Source: Bacteroidota bacterium (GTDB lineage: Bacteria; Bacteroidota; Bacteroidia; Bacteroidales; JAGONC01). Taken from it: a stretch of 64,000 nucleotides of DNA. Positions within the stretch are counted from its first letter, which is position 1; each line of letters begins with the position of its first letter. Below the pieces are notes generated by a model, which saw only the letters and a program-made list of their open reading frames with translations, ran no database searches and was not told the origin of the DNA. Location of the stretch: NCBI GenBank assembly GCA_026391695.1, contig JAPLDP010000086.1:1-64000 (forward strand), given 5' to 3'. The position numbers were made by a program, and so were the translations under genes. This document shows positions 35,754 to 46,114 of the stretch, piece by piece.

Positions 35754-36215
35754 ATGCTGAATCTCATAGGTGAATATGAATGCAAGCTTGATCCCAAAGG
35801 AAGGATCATGCTTCCCTCTTCACTGAAGAAGCAGATACCGCCAGAGGCAGAAGACCGGTTTGTGATCAACAGGGGATTTGAGAAATGTCTGGTCATTTAC
35901 CCGATGAATGAATGGAAGAGCATCAGTGAGGATATTAACAGGCTGAATCTGTACGTCAAGAAAAACAGGGACTTTGTCAGGTATTTTCAACGGGGTGCAA
36001 CAGAGTTCAGGCTCGATGGGAATAACAGGCTTCTGCTGCCAAAAACATTGATTGACTATGCAGGAATTAGGAAAGACATTGTGCTTTTTGCCTATTCAAA
36101 CCGGATAGAGGTATGGGATAAGGATACTTACAACACCTTACTAACAAATGAACCCGAAGACTTTGCGCGGCTGGCGGAAGATGTGATGGGTAATAATGAT
36201 AAACAGCAGGATTAG
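35754..36215 (+). CDS. mraZ: Division/cell wall cluster regulator MraZ
   Basis: A 153-residue protein of two AbrB-like SpoVT folds. The family starts with a conserved strand (NLIGEYECKLDPKGRIMLPS) and repeats it in the second half (TEFRLDGNNRLLLPKTLI). It forms ring-shaped oligomers that bind DNA repeats ahead of the cluster, and those repeats are present here. Length is normal. It is the first gene of the long dcw operon, one base before rsmH. Confidence 0.95.
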   Translation: MLNLIGEYECKLDPKGRIMLPSSLKKQIPPEAEDRFVINRGFEKCLVIYPMNEWKSISEDINRLNLYVKKNRDFVRYFQRGATEFRLDGNNRLLLPKTLIDYAGIRKDIVLFAYSNRIEVWDKDTYNTLLTNEPEDFARLAEDVMGNNDKQQD

Positions 36216-36216
36216 C

Positions 36217-37113
36217 ATGAATTATCATCTGCCTGTATTACTGAATGAAAGTATCGATGGTCTGAATATCAAACCTGACGGAACATACATCGATCTGACA
36301 TACGGTAGCGGCGGTCATTCAAAAGAAATACTGAAGAGGCTCGGACAGGGGAAGATCCTTGCTTTTGACCAGGATGAAGAGGCCATGCAAAATATCGTTG
36401 ACGATGAACGGTTGATATTACTCAATCATAACTACCGGTATATGAAAAACTTCTTAAGGTTATACCATCTGCTGCCTGTTGACGGTATTCTTGCTGACCT
36501 CGGGGTATCGTCGCATCAGCTGGATAAAGGTGAAAGGGGGTTTTCGACGCGGTACGACGGGTTGCTGGATATGCGGATGAGCAGAAGAATAAAACGGACA
36601 GCCGGGGAGATCATCAACACCGGTTCAAGGGAATATTTACGTCATCTATTTATAGAATACGGTGAGATTCCAAACGCTGCAAAGCTTGCAGATAGCATTA
36701 TAAGACACAGGAGCGATACAGCCATTGACAGAGCAGAAGATTTTAAAAAGGCTATTGCCGGATGCATTACCAGAGGAAATGAGAACAGATATCTTGCCCA
36801 AGTATTCCAGGCTCTGCGTATTGAGGTGAACGAGGAGCTGATGGCATTAAAGGAAATGTTGAATCAAACCCTGGAGGTCCTGAGAAAAGGGGGCCGGCTA
36901 GTGATCATTTCCTATCACTCCCTTGAAGACCGGATAGTTAAAAACTTCATGCGTTCAGGCAATTTCGAAGGGGAAATCAACAAAGACCTATTTGGGCACT
37001 TTGACAGGCCTTTCCAGATTATCACGCGGAAGCCGATAGTGGCAAATCATGAAGAAATTCTGGCCAATTCACGTTCAAGGAGTGCTAAAATGAGAATTGC
37101 TGAGAGGACTTAA
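36217..37113 (+). CDS. rsmH: 16S rRNA C1402 N4-methyltransferase RsmH
   Basis: A 298-residue methyltransferase. The SAM-binding motif is YIDLTYGSGGHSKEIL, followed by ILADLGVSSHQLD and GERGFSTRYDGLLDMRM; the end has VIISYHSLEDRIVKNF. ATG 36217 is the family start (MNYHLPVLLNE); the longer frame overlaps mraZ. It lies in its usual second place of the dcw operon. Confidence 0.95.
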   Translation: MNYHLPVLLNESIDGLNIKPDGTYIDLTYGSGGHSKEILKRLGQGKILAFDQDEEAMQNIVDDERLILLNHNYRYMKNFLRLYHLLPVDGILADLGVSSHQLDKGERGFSTRYDGLLDMRMSRRIKRTAGEIINTGSREYLRHLFIEYGEIPNAAKLADSIIRHRSDTAIDRAEDFKKAIAGCITRGNENRYLAQVFQALRIEVNEELMALKEMLNQTLEVLRKGGRLVIISYHSLEDRIVKNFMRSGNFEGEINKDLFGHFDRPFQIITRKPIVANHEEILANSRSRSAKMRIAERT

Positions 37114-37115
37114 AA

Positions 37116-37517
37116 ATGAATGATATAACTGGAAGAAAAAACACCCTTCTTGAAAAGAAGGAGCCAAAGAAGGATAAACACGGAAATAGCAAGAGAGCTA
37201 TTGGTAAGACGGCGCATTCCATCCTGGACGGGACATTTCTCACCAGAGAGAGTATGATCCGCCAGTTGCCTTTCCTTCTCTACCTGGCTTTTCTGGCAAT
37301 CATTTATATCACCAACTCGGTTTATGCCGAAAAGAATGTGATTGAGACAGACAGGTTAAGGAAAGAGATGAAAGAGTTAAGATACAATTATATCACGACG
37401 AAATCACAGCTTATGTTCATCAGCAAACAGTCGGAAGTGTCGAAAAGAATCAAACCTACGGGTCTCAAGGAAGCAACAAAACCGGCCTTCAAGCTTATTG
37501 AAGGCAAGGGGAAATAA
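37116..37517 (+). CDS. ftsL: FtsL-like division protein
   Basis: A 133-residue bitopic protein with a basic cytoplasmic head (1-48), one membrane helix (about 51-68, FLLYLAFLAIIYI) and a short periplasmic coiled coil (ETDRLRKEMKELRYNYITTKSQ). Sequence similarity within FtsL is poor; position between rsmH and the PBP, size and topology support the call. It lies two bases after rsmH. Confidence 0.8.
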   Translation: MNDITGRKNTLLEKKEPKKDKHGNSKRAIGKTAHSILDGTFLTRESMIRQLPFLLYLAFLAIIYITNSVYAEKNVIETDRLRKEMKELRYNYITTKSQLMFISKQSEVSKRIKPTGLKEATKPAFKLIEGKGK

Positions 37518-37536
37518 ACCGCCAATACCAGGCAAG

Positions 37537-39654
37537 ATGGTAAAAGATATAAAAAAAGACATATTGTGGAGGGTATATCTGATCTATGTGGTGATGTTCC
37601 TTTTTGGGCTGGCCATTGTCGGCCGCATTATCTATATTCAATTCTACCAGGGAAAAATGTGGAGGGAAAAAGCTGCTGATCAGACCATCAGATTTGAGAA
37701 CGTTGAAGCTATGCGCGGGAACATTTATACCTGTGATGGCAGCCTGTTGGCTACTTCCATCCCCATATTCGACATCATCATTGATGCGGCAAAGCCAAAA
37801 CGTGAGTTATCGGATGAATTTTTCTATAAAAATATTGATTCCCTTACCGATTGTTTCGCCCGGGTTTTTAAAGATCGTACCTCCAGGGACTACAAACAGG
37901 CGATAGTGACTGCGCGGCAAAAAGGTGACCGGTATTATCTGCTGAAAAGAAAAGTCACCTATGATCAAATGAACCTGCTCAAAGATAATCGGGCATACAG
38001 GTTATGGAAAAACAAAGCGGTTATATCTATTGAGACGAAAAGCAGGCGTGAAATGCCTTTCAGGCTGCTGGCCAGGAGGACAATCGGATATCAGTCAGAT
38101 AATGCAGGCGCCTTTGTTGGATTGGAAGGAGCATATAATGACTATCTGCAGGGTAAAAACGGCGAACGACTAGTAAAAAAAGTTGCCGGTAATATATGGA
38201 TTCCGGTCAATGATGAAAATGAGATAGAACCTGAAGATGGTGCCGACATCATTACGACCATAGATATCAACATTCAGGATGTTGCCGAAAGTGCTCTTTT
38301 AGAGCAGCTTATTACGCAGGATGCTGACCATGGGTGCGTGGTAGTTATGGAGGTACAGACCGGCCAGGTAGTAGCTATTGCCAATATAGGAAAAAACAAG
38401 GATGGACAATATGGAGAGGAACTTAATTATGCTATTGGAGAAAGCCTTGAGCCAGGATCGACATTTAAACTGGTCAGTCTCATGGCTGCGCTTGAAGAAA
38501 AGAAAGCTGATCTGAACGATATGATATATGTTGGAAATGGAACTTTCTTTTACCATGGCAGGGAAATCAAGGATGTTCATAAGTTTCCGGGGGGCAGCGC
38601 CAGTGTCAGAGATATATTCCAATACTCTTCAAATATTGGGATGTCGAAAATCATAATCAATGGATTCGAGAGTAATCCCAAAACATTTACCGACAGGTTA
38701 GGCAAGTTCGGTGTGAATGAGGCACTTGGATTAGAAATCAAAGGGGAGGTCAAACCGACCATACATACGCCTGAAAATTCATTATGGTCAATTCAGAGCC
38801 TACCATCTATGGCGACGGGGTACGAAGTGCGTATCACTCCACTGCAGCTCTTAACTTTTTATAATGCCGTTGCAAATGGCGGCAAGATGGTTAGGCCGCT
38901 CTTCGTCAAGGAGATACGGCGTTCGGGTCAGGTTGTAAAAGTATTCGAACCTGTTATTCTGAATCCGGCCATATGTTCGGAATCGACACTAAAAAAAGTC
39001 AGGGAATTACTACAAGGCGTGGTTGAGGAGGGCACAGCTTCAAAGCTAAAGAATCCACTTTATAAAGTTGCAGGTAAGACCGGTACAGCCAAGGTGGCAG
39101 CAAACAATCAGGGCTATGGCGAAAAAATATATTGTCCTTCATTTGTCGGTTATTTCCCTGCTGACAAGCCCAAATACTCATGCATTGTAACGATCAATAA
39201 ACCATCAAAGGATAAATACCTGGCGGGTGAGGTAGCTGTGCCTGTTTTTAAAGTCATTGCCGATAAAGTATTCTCTGCTCATTTCGCCCTGTCACCAGAA
39301 CATATCAAAGATACAACCAAGGCTGATATCCCTCCGATGGCAGGGGGCTATTCAGAGGAATTCAAGACCATTTGTACCCTCTTGCAGATACCGGTTATGA
39401 TCCCTCCCAAGTCTGAAGAGTGGCTGACTGTATTGGTGGTGGAGGAAAATATCGTATTCAAAGAGATGGTCATCGACAGCATGATTATTCCGGATCTCAC
39501 CGGTTTTGGCGTCAGGGATGCTGTTTGCCTGGTGGAAATAATGGGATTAAAGCCTGAGATATCAGGAAAAGGATTTGTAAAGGAACAGTCGTTGTTGCCG
39601 GGAGACACATGTAGTCGTGGCGATCATATCCGGTTGACACTGGCACCACTATAA
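37537..39654 (+). CDS. ftsI: Division transpeptidase PBP3/FtsI with PASTA domain
   Basis: A 705-residue class B penicillin-binding protein. One N-terminal membrane helix (about 8-30), then a dimerisation domain and the transpeptidase domain with SxxK in EPGSTFKL, SxN in YSSNIG and KTG in AGKTGTAK. A PASTA domain closes it (MIIPDLTGFGVRDAV, ending RLTLAPL). It cross-links septal peptidoglycan with FtsW. Start is ambiguous: ATG 37537 gives a normal N-terminus, TTG 37498 would overlap ftsL by 20 bp. Confidence 0.93.
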   Translation: MVKDIKKDILWRVYLIYVVMFLFGLAIVGRIIYIQFYQGKMWREKAADQTIRFENVEAMRGNIYTCDGSLLATSIPIFDIIIDAAKPKRELSDEFFYKNIDSLTDCFARVFKDRTSRDYKQAIVTARQKGDRYYLLKRKVTYDQMNLLKDNRAYRLWKNKAVISIETKSRREMPFRLLARRTIGYQSDNAGAFVGLEGAYNDYLQGKNGERLVKKVAGNIWIPVNDENEIEPEDGADIITTIDINIQDVAESALLEQLITQDADHGCVVVMEVQTGQVVAIANIGKNKDGQYGEELNYAIGESLEPGSTFKLVSLMAALEEKKADLNDMIYVGNGTFFYHGREIKDVHKFPGGSASVRDIFQYSSNIGMSKIIINGFESNPKTFTDRLGKFGVNEALGLEIKGEVKPTIHTPENSLWSIQSLPSMATGYEVRITPLQLLTFYNAVANGGKMVRPLFVKEIRRSGQVVKVFEPVILNPAICSESTLKKVRELLQGVVEEGTASKLKNPLYKVAGKTGTAKVAANNQGYGEKIYCPSFVGYFPADKPKYSCIVTINKPSKDKYLAGEVAVPVFKVIADKVFSAHFALSPEHIKDTTKADIPPMAGGYSEEFKTICTLLQIPVMIPPKSEEWLTVLVVEENIVFKEMVIDSMIIPDLTGFGVRDAVCLVEIMGLKPEISGKGFVKEQSLLPGDTCSRGDHIRLTLAPL

Positions 39655-39667
39655 ATATCTGAATCAC

Positions 39668-41137
39668 GTGCAAAAAGCTCTAAAAGACATATTAAAAAAT
39701 ATTTCGGTACTGAACCTGACAGGCCCGGTAGACAGGATGATCAAGGGAATTGGATTCGACTCCAGAATTGTGAAACCCGGCAGTCTCTTCGCAGCTGTCA
39801 GAGGATCAAGCAGTGATGGACATAACTATATAACACAAGCACTTGAAAAAGGCGCTGTAGTTATAGTATGTGAAGAATTCCCACATCAGATCTCCACAAA
39901 TATTACCTATATCCAGGTTGAAAACAGTGCCATGGCTCTAGGCATCCTGGCTTCAAATTATTATGATCATCCTTCCGGCAAGTTAAAGCTTATCGGTGTA
40001 ACAGGCACCAATGGCAAAACGACCACGGTTACCCTGCTTTTTAAGATCTTTCGTGAATTTGGTTATCATGCAGGTATGATATCCACGATACACAATCAAA
40101 TAGATGATGCCATCGTATCTTCATCACATACTACCCCTGATGCCATTGAGCTGAATAATCTTCTCAGCAAGATGGTGAATAAGGGATGCCGTTTTTGTTT
40201 TATGGAAGTCAGCTCACATGCCATAGTACAAAACCGGATAGCGGGTATTGAATTTTCAGGAGGATTATTCACCAATATCACCCATGATCATCTCGACTAC
40301 CATAAAACGTTTGTGGATTATATCGGTGCAAAGAAGGCATTCTTTGACGGACTTCCGGGGCATGCGTTTGCCCTGACCAATGCGGATGATAAAAACGGAT
40401 CGCTGATGTTGCAGAATACATGTGCCTTAAAATACACGTATGGGCTGAAAAGTCCTGCCGATTTTAAATGCAGGATTGTTGAAAACCAGTTTGAAGGATT
40501 GCTTTTAAACATCGACAGAGAAGAGACGTGGTTCAGGCTGACAGGTCAATTTAATGCATACAACATCCTGGCTGTATATGGCACGGCATTTCTACTGGGT
40601 GAGGAGAAAAAACATATTCTCACAGTTCTGAGCAATCAAACTTCTGTAGAAGGCCGTTTTGATTATATGAGGAGCCCGGATGATATTATTGCCATTGTGG
40701 ATTATGCCCATACACCAGACGCGCTGTCAAATGTGCTGGACACCATACATGCCATAAGGAGGGGGCAAGGGAAACTCATCACTGTTGTTGGCGCTGGAGG
40801 GGATCGTGATAAGGCAAAACGGCCTGTCATGGGCAGAATAGCATGCAGTAAAAGTGACCGGGTTATTTTCACTTCTGACAATCCCCGTTCAGAGGAACAA
40901 GAACAAATCATACGAGAAATGACCAGTGATCTGGAGGTGTATCACCTGCGCAGGACGATTGTTGTTGTTGACCGACGTGAAGCCATCAAGACGGCCTGTG
41001 CGATGGCCAGTCCAGGCGACATCATCCTTGTAGCAGGGAAAGGCCATGAAAAATATCAGGAGATCAAGGGTATACGATATCCATTTGATGATAAAAGAGT
41101 ATTACAAGACATTTTAATGCCTGCAACAGACAATTAA
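39668..41137 (+). CDS. murE: UDP-MurNAc-tripeptide ligase MurE
   Basis: A 489-residue Mur ligase. The ATP loop is GVTGTNGKTTTVTLL (about 116-130). The diaminopimelate-specific signature DNPR is present (TSDNPRSEEQ), so the wall peptide should contain meso-diaminopimelate. It starts on GTG 39668, 13 bases after ftsI. It adds the third residue of the stem peptide in the cytoplasm. Confidence 0.96.
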   Translation: MQKALKDILKNISVLNLTGPVDRMIKGIGFDSRIVKPGSLFAAVRGSSSDGHNYITQALEKGAVVIVCEEFPHQISTNITYIQVENSAMALGILASNYYDHPSGKLKLIGVTGTNGKTTTVTLLFKIFREFGYHAGMISTIHNQIDDAIVSSSHTTPDAIELNNLLSKMVNKGCRFCFMEVSSHAIVQNRIAGIEFSGGLFTNITHDHLDYHKTFVDYIGAKKAFFDGLPGHAFALTNADDKNGSLMLQNTCALKYTYGLKSPADFKCRIVENQFEGLLLNIDREETWFRLTGQFNAYNILAVYGTAFLLGEEKKHILTVLSNQTSVEGRFDYMRSPDDIIAIVDYAHTPDALSNVLDTIHAIRRGQGKLITVVGAGGDRDKAKRPVMGRIACSKSDRVIFTSDNPRSEEQEQIIREMTSDLEVYHLRRTIVVVDRREAIKTACAMASPGDIILVAGKGHEKYQEIKGIRYPFDDKRVLQDILMPATDN

Positions 41138-41146
41138 TTATACGGT

Positions 41147-42397
41147 ATGTTCTATTATTTGTTTTTATATCTGCAGAAAGCCACAGATTTTCCAGGTGCC
41201 GGTATGTTTCAGTATATCTCTTTCCGTGCGGCACTGGCAGTGATCACTTCATTGGTTATTTCACTTGTTTTTGGTAAAAGCCTGATCAATTTTCTCAGGA
41301 AAAAGCAGGTTGGAGAGGAGATCAGGGATCTTGGCCTTGAAGGTCAGAAGAAGAAACAGGGCACGCCGACAATGGGAGGGCTGATCATTCTTGGAGCTAT
41401 ACTGATTCCGACACTGCTTTTTGCCAAACTGCATAATGTTTACATCATTCTCATCCTGATCTCGACAACCTGGTTGGGAGTCATTGGTTTTATTGACGAC
41501 TACATAAAAGTATATAAAAAAGATAAAAAAGGCCTGGCCGCTAAATTCAAGATCCTGGGACAGGTCGGACTGGGTTTAATTGTCGGATTCACCATGTATT
41601 TTAATGACTCCATCGTCATCAGGGAGAAGCTGCCTCAGAAACAGGTGGTTTCGGTTGAAGAATCCCTGGAAAATGCGAAGGTGCCTGCTTCAATGCGGTT
41701 TTCAAAAGAAGCGGTAAAATCGACAAAAACGACTATTCCATTTTTTAAGAATAATGAATTTGATTATGCCATGCTGATTTCGTTCATTGGAAAAGATTAC
41801 AGGAAGTGGGCGTGGGTGATTTTTGTACCTGTTGTTATCCTGATTATTCTGACGGTTTCGAATGGAGCGAACCTGACTGACGGAGTGGATGGCCTGGCCA
41901 CAGGCACCTCGGCCATTATCGGAGCCACACTGGGTATATTGGCATGGGTATCGGGTAACATCATTTTTGCCGATTACCTGAACATCATGTATATCCCAAA
42001 TATCGGGGAGCTGGCTATATACATAAGTGCTTTTGTCGGTGCCTGTGTGGGATTCCTCTGGTATAACTCATACCCCGCACAGGTCTTTATGGGTGACACC
42101 GGCAGCCTGTCGCTGGGAGGTATCATTGCCGTATTTGCCATCATTTTAAGGAAAGAAATCCTGATCCCTATCCTTTGCGGGATCTTTCTTGTTGAGAATC
42201 TGTCAGTAGTCTTGCAGGTCGGCTATTTCAAATATACACGACGGAGATATGGCGAAGGAAGGAGAATATTCAGGATGTCGCCATTACATCATCACTTTCA
42301 AATGAAAGGAATACCGGAGCCAAAAATTGTCCAGAGATTTATGATCATTGGGATATTGCTTGCGGTTTTTACCATAATAACATTGAAGATCAGGTAG
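41147..42397 (+). CDS. mraY: Lipid I synthase MraY
   Basis: A 416-residue integral membrane enzyme joining UDP-MurNAc-pentapeptide to undecaprenyl phosphate. Ten helices are expected. Motifs: [33 protein letters not shown] and [11 protein letters not shown] near the end. An extra hydrophilic segment near residues 165-205 ([12 protein letters not shown] and following) is typical of the longer Bacteroidota form. It is ten bases after murE. Confidence 0.96.
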   Translation: MFYYLFLYLQKATDFPGAGMFQYISFRAALAVITSLVISLVFGKSLINFLRKKQVGEEIRDLGLEGQKKKQGTPTMGGLIILGAILIPTLLFAKLHNVYIILILISTTWLGVIGFIDDYIKVYKKDKKGLAAKFKILGQVGLGLIVGFTMYFNDSIVIREKLPQKQVVSVEESLENAKVPASMRFSKEAVKSTKTTIPFFKNNEFDYAMLISFIGKDYRKWAWVIFVPVVILIILTVSNGANLTDGVDGLATGTSAIIGATLGILAWVSGNIIFADYLNIMYIPNIGELAIYISAFVGACVGFLWYNSYPAQVFMGDTGSLSLGGIIAVFAIILRKEILIPILCGIFLVENLSVVLQVGYFKYTRRRYGEGRRIFRMSPLHHHFQMKGIPEPKIVQRFMIIGILLAVFTIITLKIR

Positions 42398-42413
42398 TTA
42401 AAGAAATGATAAA

Positions 42414-43799
42414 TTGAAAACGCATGAGATAAAGAGGATTGTAATACTTGGTGCCGGTGAAAGCGGAATTGGAGCAGCCATACTGGCCAGGAAGAAGGGA
42501 CAGGATGTTTTCATAAGTGACAATGGCTCCATTCAGGAAAAATACAAAAAAGTTCTTTTACATGCTGATATACCATTTGAAGAGCAACGGCACTCGCAGG
42601 AGATCATACTGGAGGCAGATGAAGTGATCAAAAGTCCGGGCATATCTGAGAACATGCCTGTCATAATGGAAATTAAAAAACTGGGGATACCGGTTATCTC
42701 GGAAATTGAATTTGCCTCAAGGTACACAAATGCAAGGAAGATATGCATTACAGGGAGCAATGGAAAAACGACGACAACATTACTGACCGGTCATATTTTG
42801 AAAAAAGCCGGCCTGAATGTGTGCGTGGCAGGAAATGTCGGGAACAGTTTTGCAATGCAGGTTGCAACTGGGAATTATGATTATTATGTGCTGGAGATCA
42901 GCAGCTTTCAGCTTGATGGCATGTGGGACTTCGAGGCTGAAGTAGCGGTGCTAATGAATATCACGCCCGATCATCTGGACCGGTATAATTATGATTTTCA
43001 GCAATATATAGATACAAAGTTCAGAATAACAAGAAATCAGGCTGAACATGATGCCTTTATATATTGCGCAGATGATAAGGTCATTGAAGCAGAGCTGATG
43101 AAACGAAGGATTGTATCGCACAGGTATCCGTTTTCGGTGTTAAAATCCATCTCCGGTGAAGGAGGATATCTGGAGAGACCGTATTCATCTGATGATAAAT
43201 ATATAAAGGACAATAAGTTAAGAATTGACATAAACTCTCAAATTTTCGAAATGACATTAGAAAATTTAGCCTTACAGGGGCGGCATAACATTTATAATTC
43301 TCTGGCGGCAGGGATAGCTGCCAGGGTGCTTGACCTTCGCAAAGAGGTCATAAAAGAAAGCCTTTCTGATTTTCAGAATATTGAGCACAGGCTCGAGTAT
43401 GTCGCCAAAATCCATGGAATTGAATTTATAAATGACTCCAAGGCCACCAATGTCAACTCGACCTGGTATGCACTGGAATCGATAAACAAGCCAATTATCT
43501 GGATAGCAGGTGGCATAGACAAGGGTAATGACTACTCGCAGCTCCGGGAACTGGTCAAAGCCAGAGTCAAAGCCATTGTGTGCATGGGACTGGATAACAA
43601 GAAAATCATCGATGCATTTTCCGACCTCGTACCTGTCATCTATGAAACCCATTCGGCAGAAGAAGCTGTCAATACAGCATATTCGGAGGGCACACAGGGC
43701 GATGTGGTTTTACTTTCGCCGGCCTGTGCCAGTTTTGACTTATTCAATAACTATGAAGACAGAGGGAGGAAATTCAAAATTGCAGTGAGAAATTTATGA
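42414..43799 (+). CDS. murD: UDP-MurNAc-L-alanine:D-glutamate ligase MurD
   Basis: A 461-residue ligase adding D-glutamate to the stem peptide. It starts on TTG 42414. An N-terminal Rossmann strand (IVILGAGESGIGAAILA) precedes the ATP loop ITGSNGKTTTTLL, DHLDRY, and the substrate loop NDSKATNVNSTWYALE. C-terminal VLLSPACASFDLF is the family motif. It is in normal dcw order. Confidence 0.95.
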   Translation: MKTHEIKRIVILGAGESGIGAAILARKKGQDVFISDNGSIQEKYKKVLLHADIPFEEQRHSQEIILEADEVIKSPGISENMPVIMEIKKLGIPVISEIEFASRYTNARKICITGSNGKTTTTLLTGHILKKAGLNVCVAGNVGNSFAMQVATGNYDYYVLEISSFQLDGMWDFEAEVAVLMNITPDHLDRYNYDFQQYIDTKFRITRNQAEHDAFIYCADDKVIEAELMKRRIVSHRYPFSVLKSISGEGGYLERPYSSDDKYIKDNKLRIDINSQIFEMTLENLALQGRHNIYNSLAAGIAARVLDLRKEVIKESLSDFQNIEHRLEYVAKIHGIEFINDSKATNVNSTWYALESINKPIIWIAGGIDKGNDYSQLRELVKARVKAIVCMGLDNKKIIDAFSDLVPVIYETHSAEEAVNTAYSEGTQGDVVLLSPACASFDLFNNYEDRGRKFKIAVRNL

Positions 43800-43836
43800 T
43801 TTAACATTTAAATAGTTTAAAAACAGACAACAACAG

Positions 43837-44997
43837 ATGTTTGCATTCTTTAAAAATATGAGGGGTGACAAGGTGATCTGGATGGTGGTGATCGTCCTGT
43901 CGGTTTTTTCGCTAATTGCTGTTTACAGTTCTACCAGCACCCTGGCGTATAAGTATAGGGCAGGCAATACGGAATATTATCTTTTCAAGCATTTTGGCAT
44001 CCTCATCCTGGCCTTTGTTCTCATGTACCTGGCACACCTCATCAAATACAGCTACTATTCCAGGATTTCACAGATATTTCTGATCATTGCCATACCATTA
44101 CTATTATATACTCTATTATTTGGTAAATCGATAAATGAAGCTGCACGGTGGTACACTTTGCCGGTTATCAATTTATCTTTTCAGCCATCAGATCTTGCCA
44201 AGCTTGCCCTGATCATGTTCCTGGCCAGACTGCTGACAAAGAAACAGGATGAAATCAAAGATTTCAAGACAGGATTTCTGCCAATAACCATTCCTGTTTT
44301 AGTGGTTTGCGGATTAATCCTACCGGCAAATTTTTCAACAGCGGCTATACTTTTTGCCACATCACTGGTGCTCATGTTCATCGGGCGGGTAAGAATGAAA
44401 TATATTCTCTCACTTGTAGGCCTGGGGTGTGTCATGATGGCCATTATTTTCCTGCTGGGTAAAAGTTTTCACAATGTCGGGCGACTGGAGACCTGGAGTA
44501 ACCGTGTAGAAAATTTCATTAGCGGGGGTGACAGCATTGCGGGCAATTACCAGCCTGCACAGGCTATGATTGCCGTTGCAAATGGGGGGATTTTTGGTAA
44601 AATGCCAGGCAACAGCACGCAGAAAAATTTTCTGCCCCAGGCTTATTCCGATTATATCTATGCCATTATTATTGAAGAATTCGGACTGGTCGGAGGCATC
44701 ATTATTTTACTGATGTACATCATTATTCTCCATAGGGCAGTAAGAATTGTTATCAAATGTCCCCGCCACTTCGGGGCCTTTCTCACTATCGGATTAACAT
44801 TCAGCCTGGTATTCCAGGCCATGATCAACATGGCAGTGGCAGTTAATTTGTTGCCTGTCACAGGACAAACATTGCCATTGGTGAGCATGGGAGGAACATC
44901 CCTATGGTTCACCAGCATAGCAATAGGTATAATATTAAGCGTAAGTAAAGAAATTGAAACCAATCCGGAGGCTGAAGTCGCTTATGCAGGAAGGTAA
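43837..44997 (+). CDS. ftsW: Septal peptidoglycan polymerase FtsW
   Basis: A 386-residue SEDS-family glycosyltransferase with about ten membrane helices. It carries AARWYTLPVINLSFQPSDLAKL and the C-terminal TGQTLPLVSMGGTS, both diagnostic of SEDS. By position between murD and murG it is FtsW, not RodA. It pairs with the transpeptidase at 37537-39654. The last 14 bases overlap murG. Confidence 0.93.
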   Translation: MFAFFKNMRGDKVIWMVVIVLSVFSLIAVYSSTSTLAYKYRAGNTEYYLFKHFGILILAFVLMYLAHLIKYSYYSRISQIFLIIAIPLLLYTLLFGKSINEAARWYTLPVINLSFQPSDLAKLALIMFLARLLTKKQDEIKDFKTGFLPITIPVLVVCGLILPANFSTAAILFATSLVLMFIGRVRMKYILSLVGLGCVMMAIIFLLGKSFHNVGRLETWSNRVENFISGGDSIAGNYQPAQAMIAVANGGIFGKMPGNSTQKNFLPQAYSDYIYAIIIEEFGLVGGIIILLMYIIILHRAVRIVIKCPRHFGAFLTIGLTFSLVFQAMINMAVAVNLLPVTGQTLPLVSMGGTSLWFTSIAIGIILSVSKEIETNPEAEVAYAGR

Positions 44998-46111
44998 GTA
45001 TAAGATCATCATCAGCGGAGGGGGAACAGGAGGACACATTTTCCCTGCGATAGCTATTGCCAATGCCCTTGAAAAGAAGCTTGAACAGATAGAAATCCTG
45101 TTCATTGGTGCAAAAGGCCGCATGGAGATGGAAAAGGTACCGGAGGCAGGTTACGCTATTGAAGGGCTGTGGATCAGTGGACTGCAACGCAAGCTAACAA
45201 TAAAAAATTTTCTAGTACCCCTGAAACTGGTCATCAGCCTTATAAAAGCCAACATTATTATCAGCAGGTTCAAACCTGCAGCAGCCGTTGGTGTTGGAGG
45301 ATATGCCAGCGGACCAACATTGCGTGTTGCAGCTTGGAAAGGCATACCCACGCTCATCCAGGAACAAAACTCTTATCCCGGTATAACCAATAAACTTCTG
45401 GCAAAGAAAACCGACAGGATTTGCGTAGCTTATGAGGGGATGGAAAGATTTTTCCCAAAAGAAAAAATCATCATTACAGGGAATCCCATCAGGGAGGATA
45501 TGGTCGACACTATAAACAAGAAAGATAAGGCACTGGAATTTTTCGGTTTAGAAAGAGGTAAAAGGACATTACTAGTCATTGGAGGAAGCCAGGGAGCGGT
45601 ATCGGTGAATGAAAGCATCGCTTATCACCTGAAATTATTTTCCCATCAGGGGATGCAGGTCATCTGGCAGACTGGAAAGCTTTATTATCCGAAGGCTTTG
45701 GAACTGGTTAGCAGTAAAAAATATGAAGGAGTCAAAGTTCAGGCTTTCATTACGAGGATGGACTATGCTTATGCAGTGGCAGATGTCGTGATATCAAGGG
45801 CCGGAGCCATAACTGTATCGGAATTGTGCGCTGTCAGGAAACCCGTCATTTTTATTCCTTTACCTACTGCAGCAGAAGATCATCAGACAAAGAATGCCAT
45901 GGCATTGGTTCATCACGAGGCTGCCCTGATGATAACAGATAGCAAAGCAAAAGTAAGTTTAGGACACACTGTTTCTGATCTGATAGCGGATACATTGAAG
46001 TGTGCAAAACTAGCCGAAAACATCGGACGTATGGCACAATTGCATGCAGCCGACCGCATAGCTGATGAAATCATCGGTCTGATAAATCGGAAAAAGAAAA
46101 ACTCACAGTAA
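44984..46111 (+). CDS. murG: Lipid II synthase MurG
   Basis: A 375-residue glycosyltransferase adding GlcNAc to lipid I at the inner face of the membrane. It has IISGGGTGGHIFPAIAIA at the start, GVGGYASGP, QEQNSYPGITN, VIGGSQGA and the C-terminal donor-site region SRAGAITVSEL with TAAEDHQTKNA. ATG 44984 is chosen since it places the GGGTGGH loop correctly; it overlaps ftsW by 14 bp, suggesting coupling. Confidence 0.96.
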   Translation: MQEGKYKIIISGGGTGGHIFPAIAIANALEKKLEQIEILFIGAKGRMEMEKVPEAGYAIEGLWISGLQRKLTIKNFLVPLKLVISLIKANIIISRFKPAAAVGVGGYASGPTLRVAAWKGIPTLIQEQNSYPGITNKLLAKKTDRICVAYEGMERFFPKEKIIITGNPIREDMVDTINKKDKALEFFGLERGKRTLLVIGGSQGAVSVNESIAYHLKLFSHQGMQVIWQTGKLYYPKALELVSSKKYEGVKVQAFITRMDYAYAVADVVISRAGAITVSELCAVRKPVIFIPLPTAAEDHQTKNAMALVHHEAALMITDSKAKVSLGHTVSDLIADTLKCAKLAENIGRMAQLHAADRIADEIIGLINRKKKNSQ

Positions 46112-46114
46112 AAA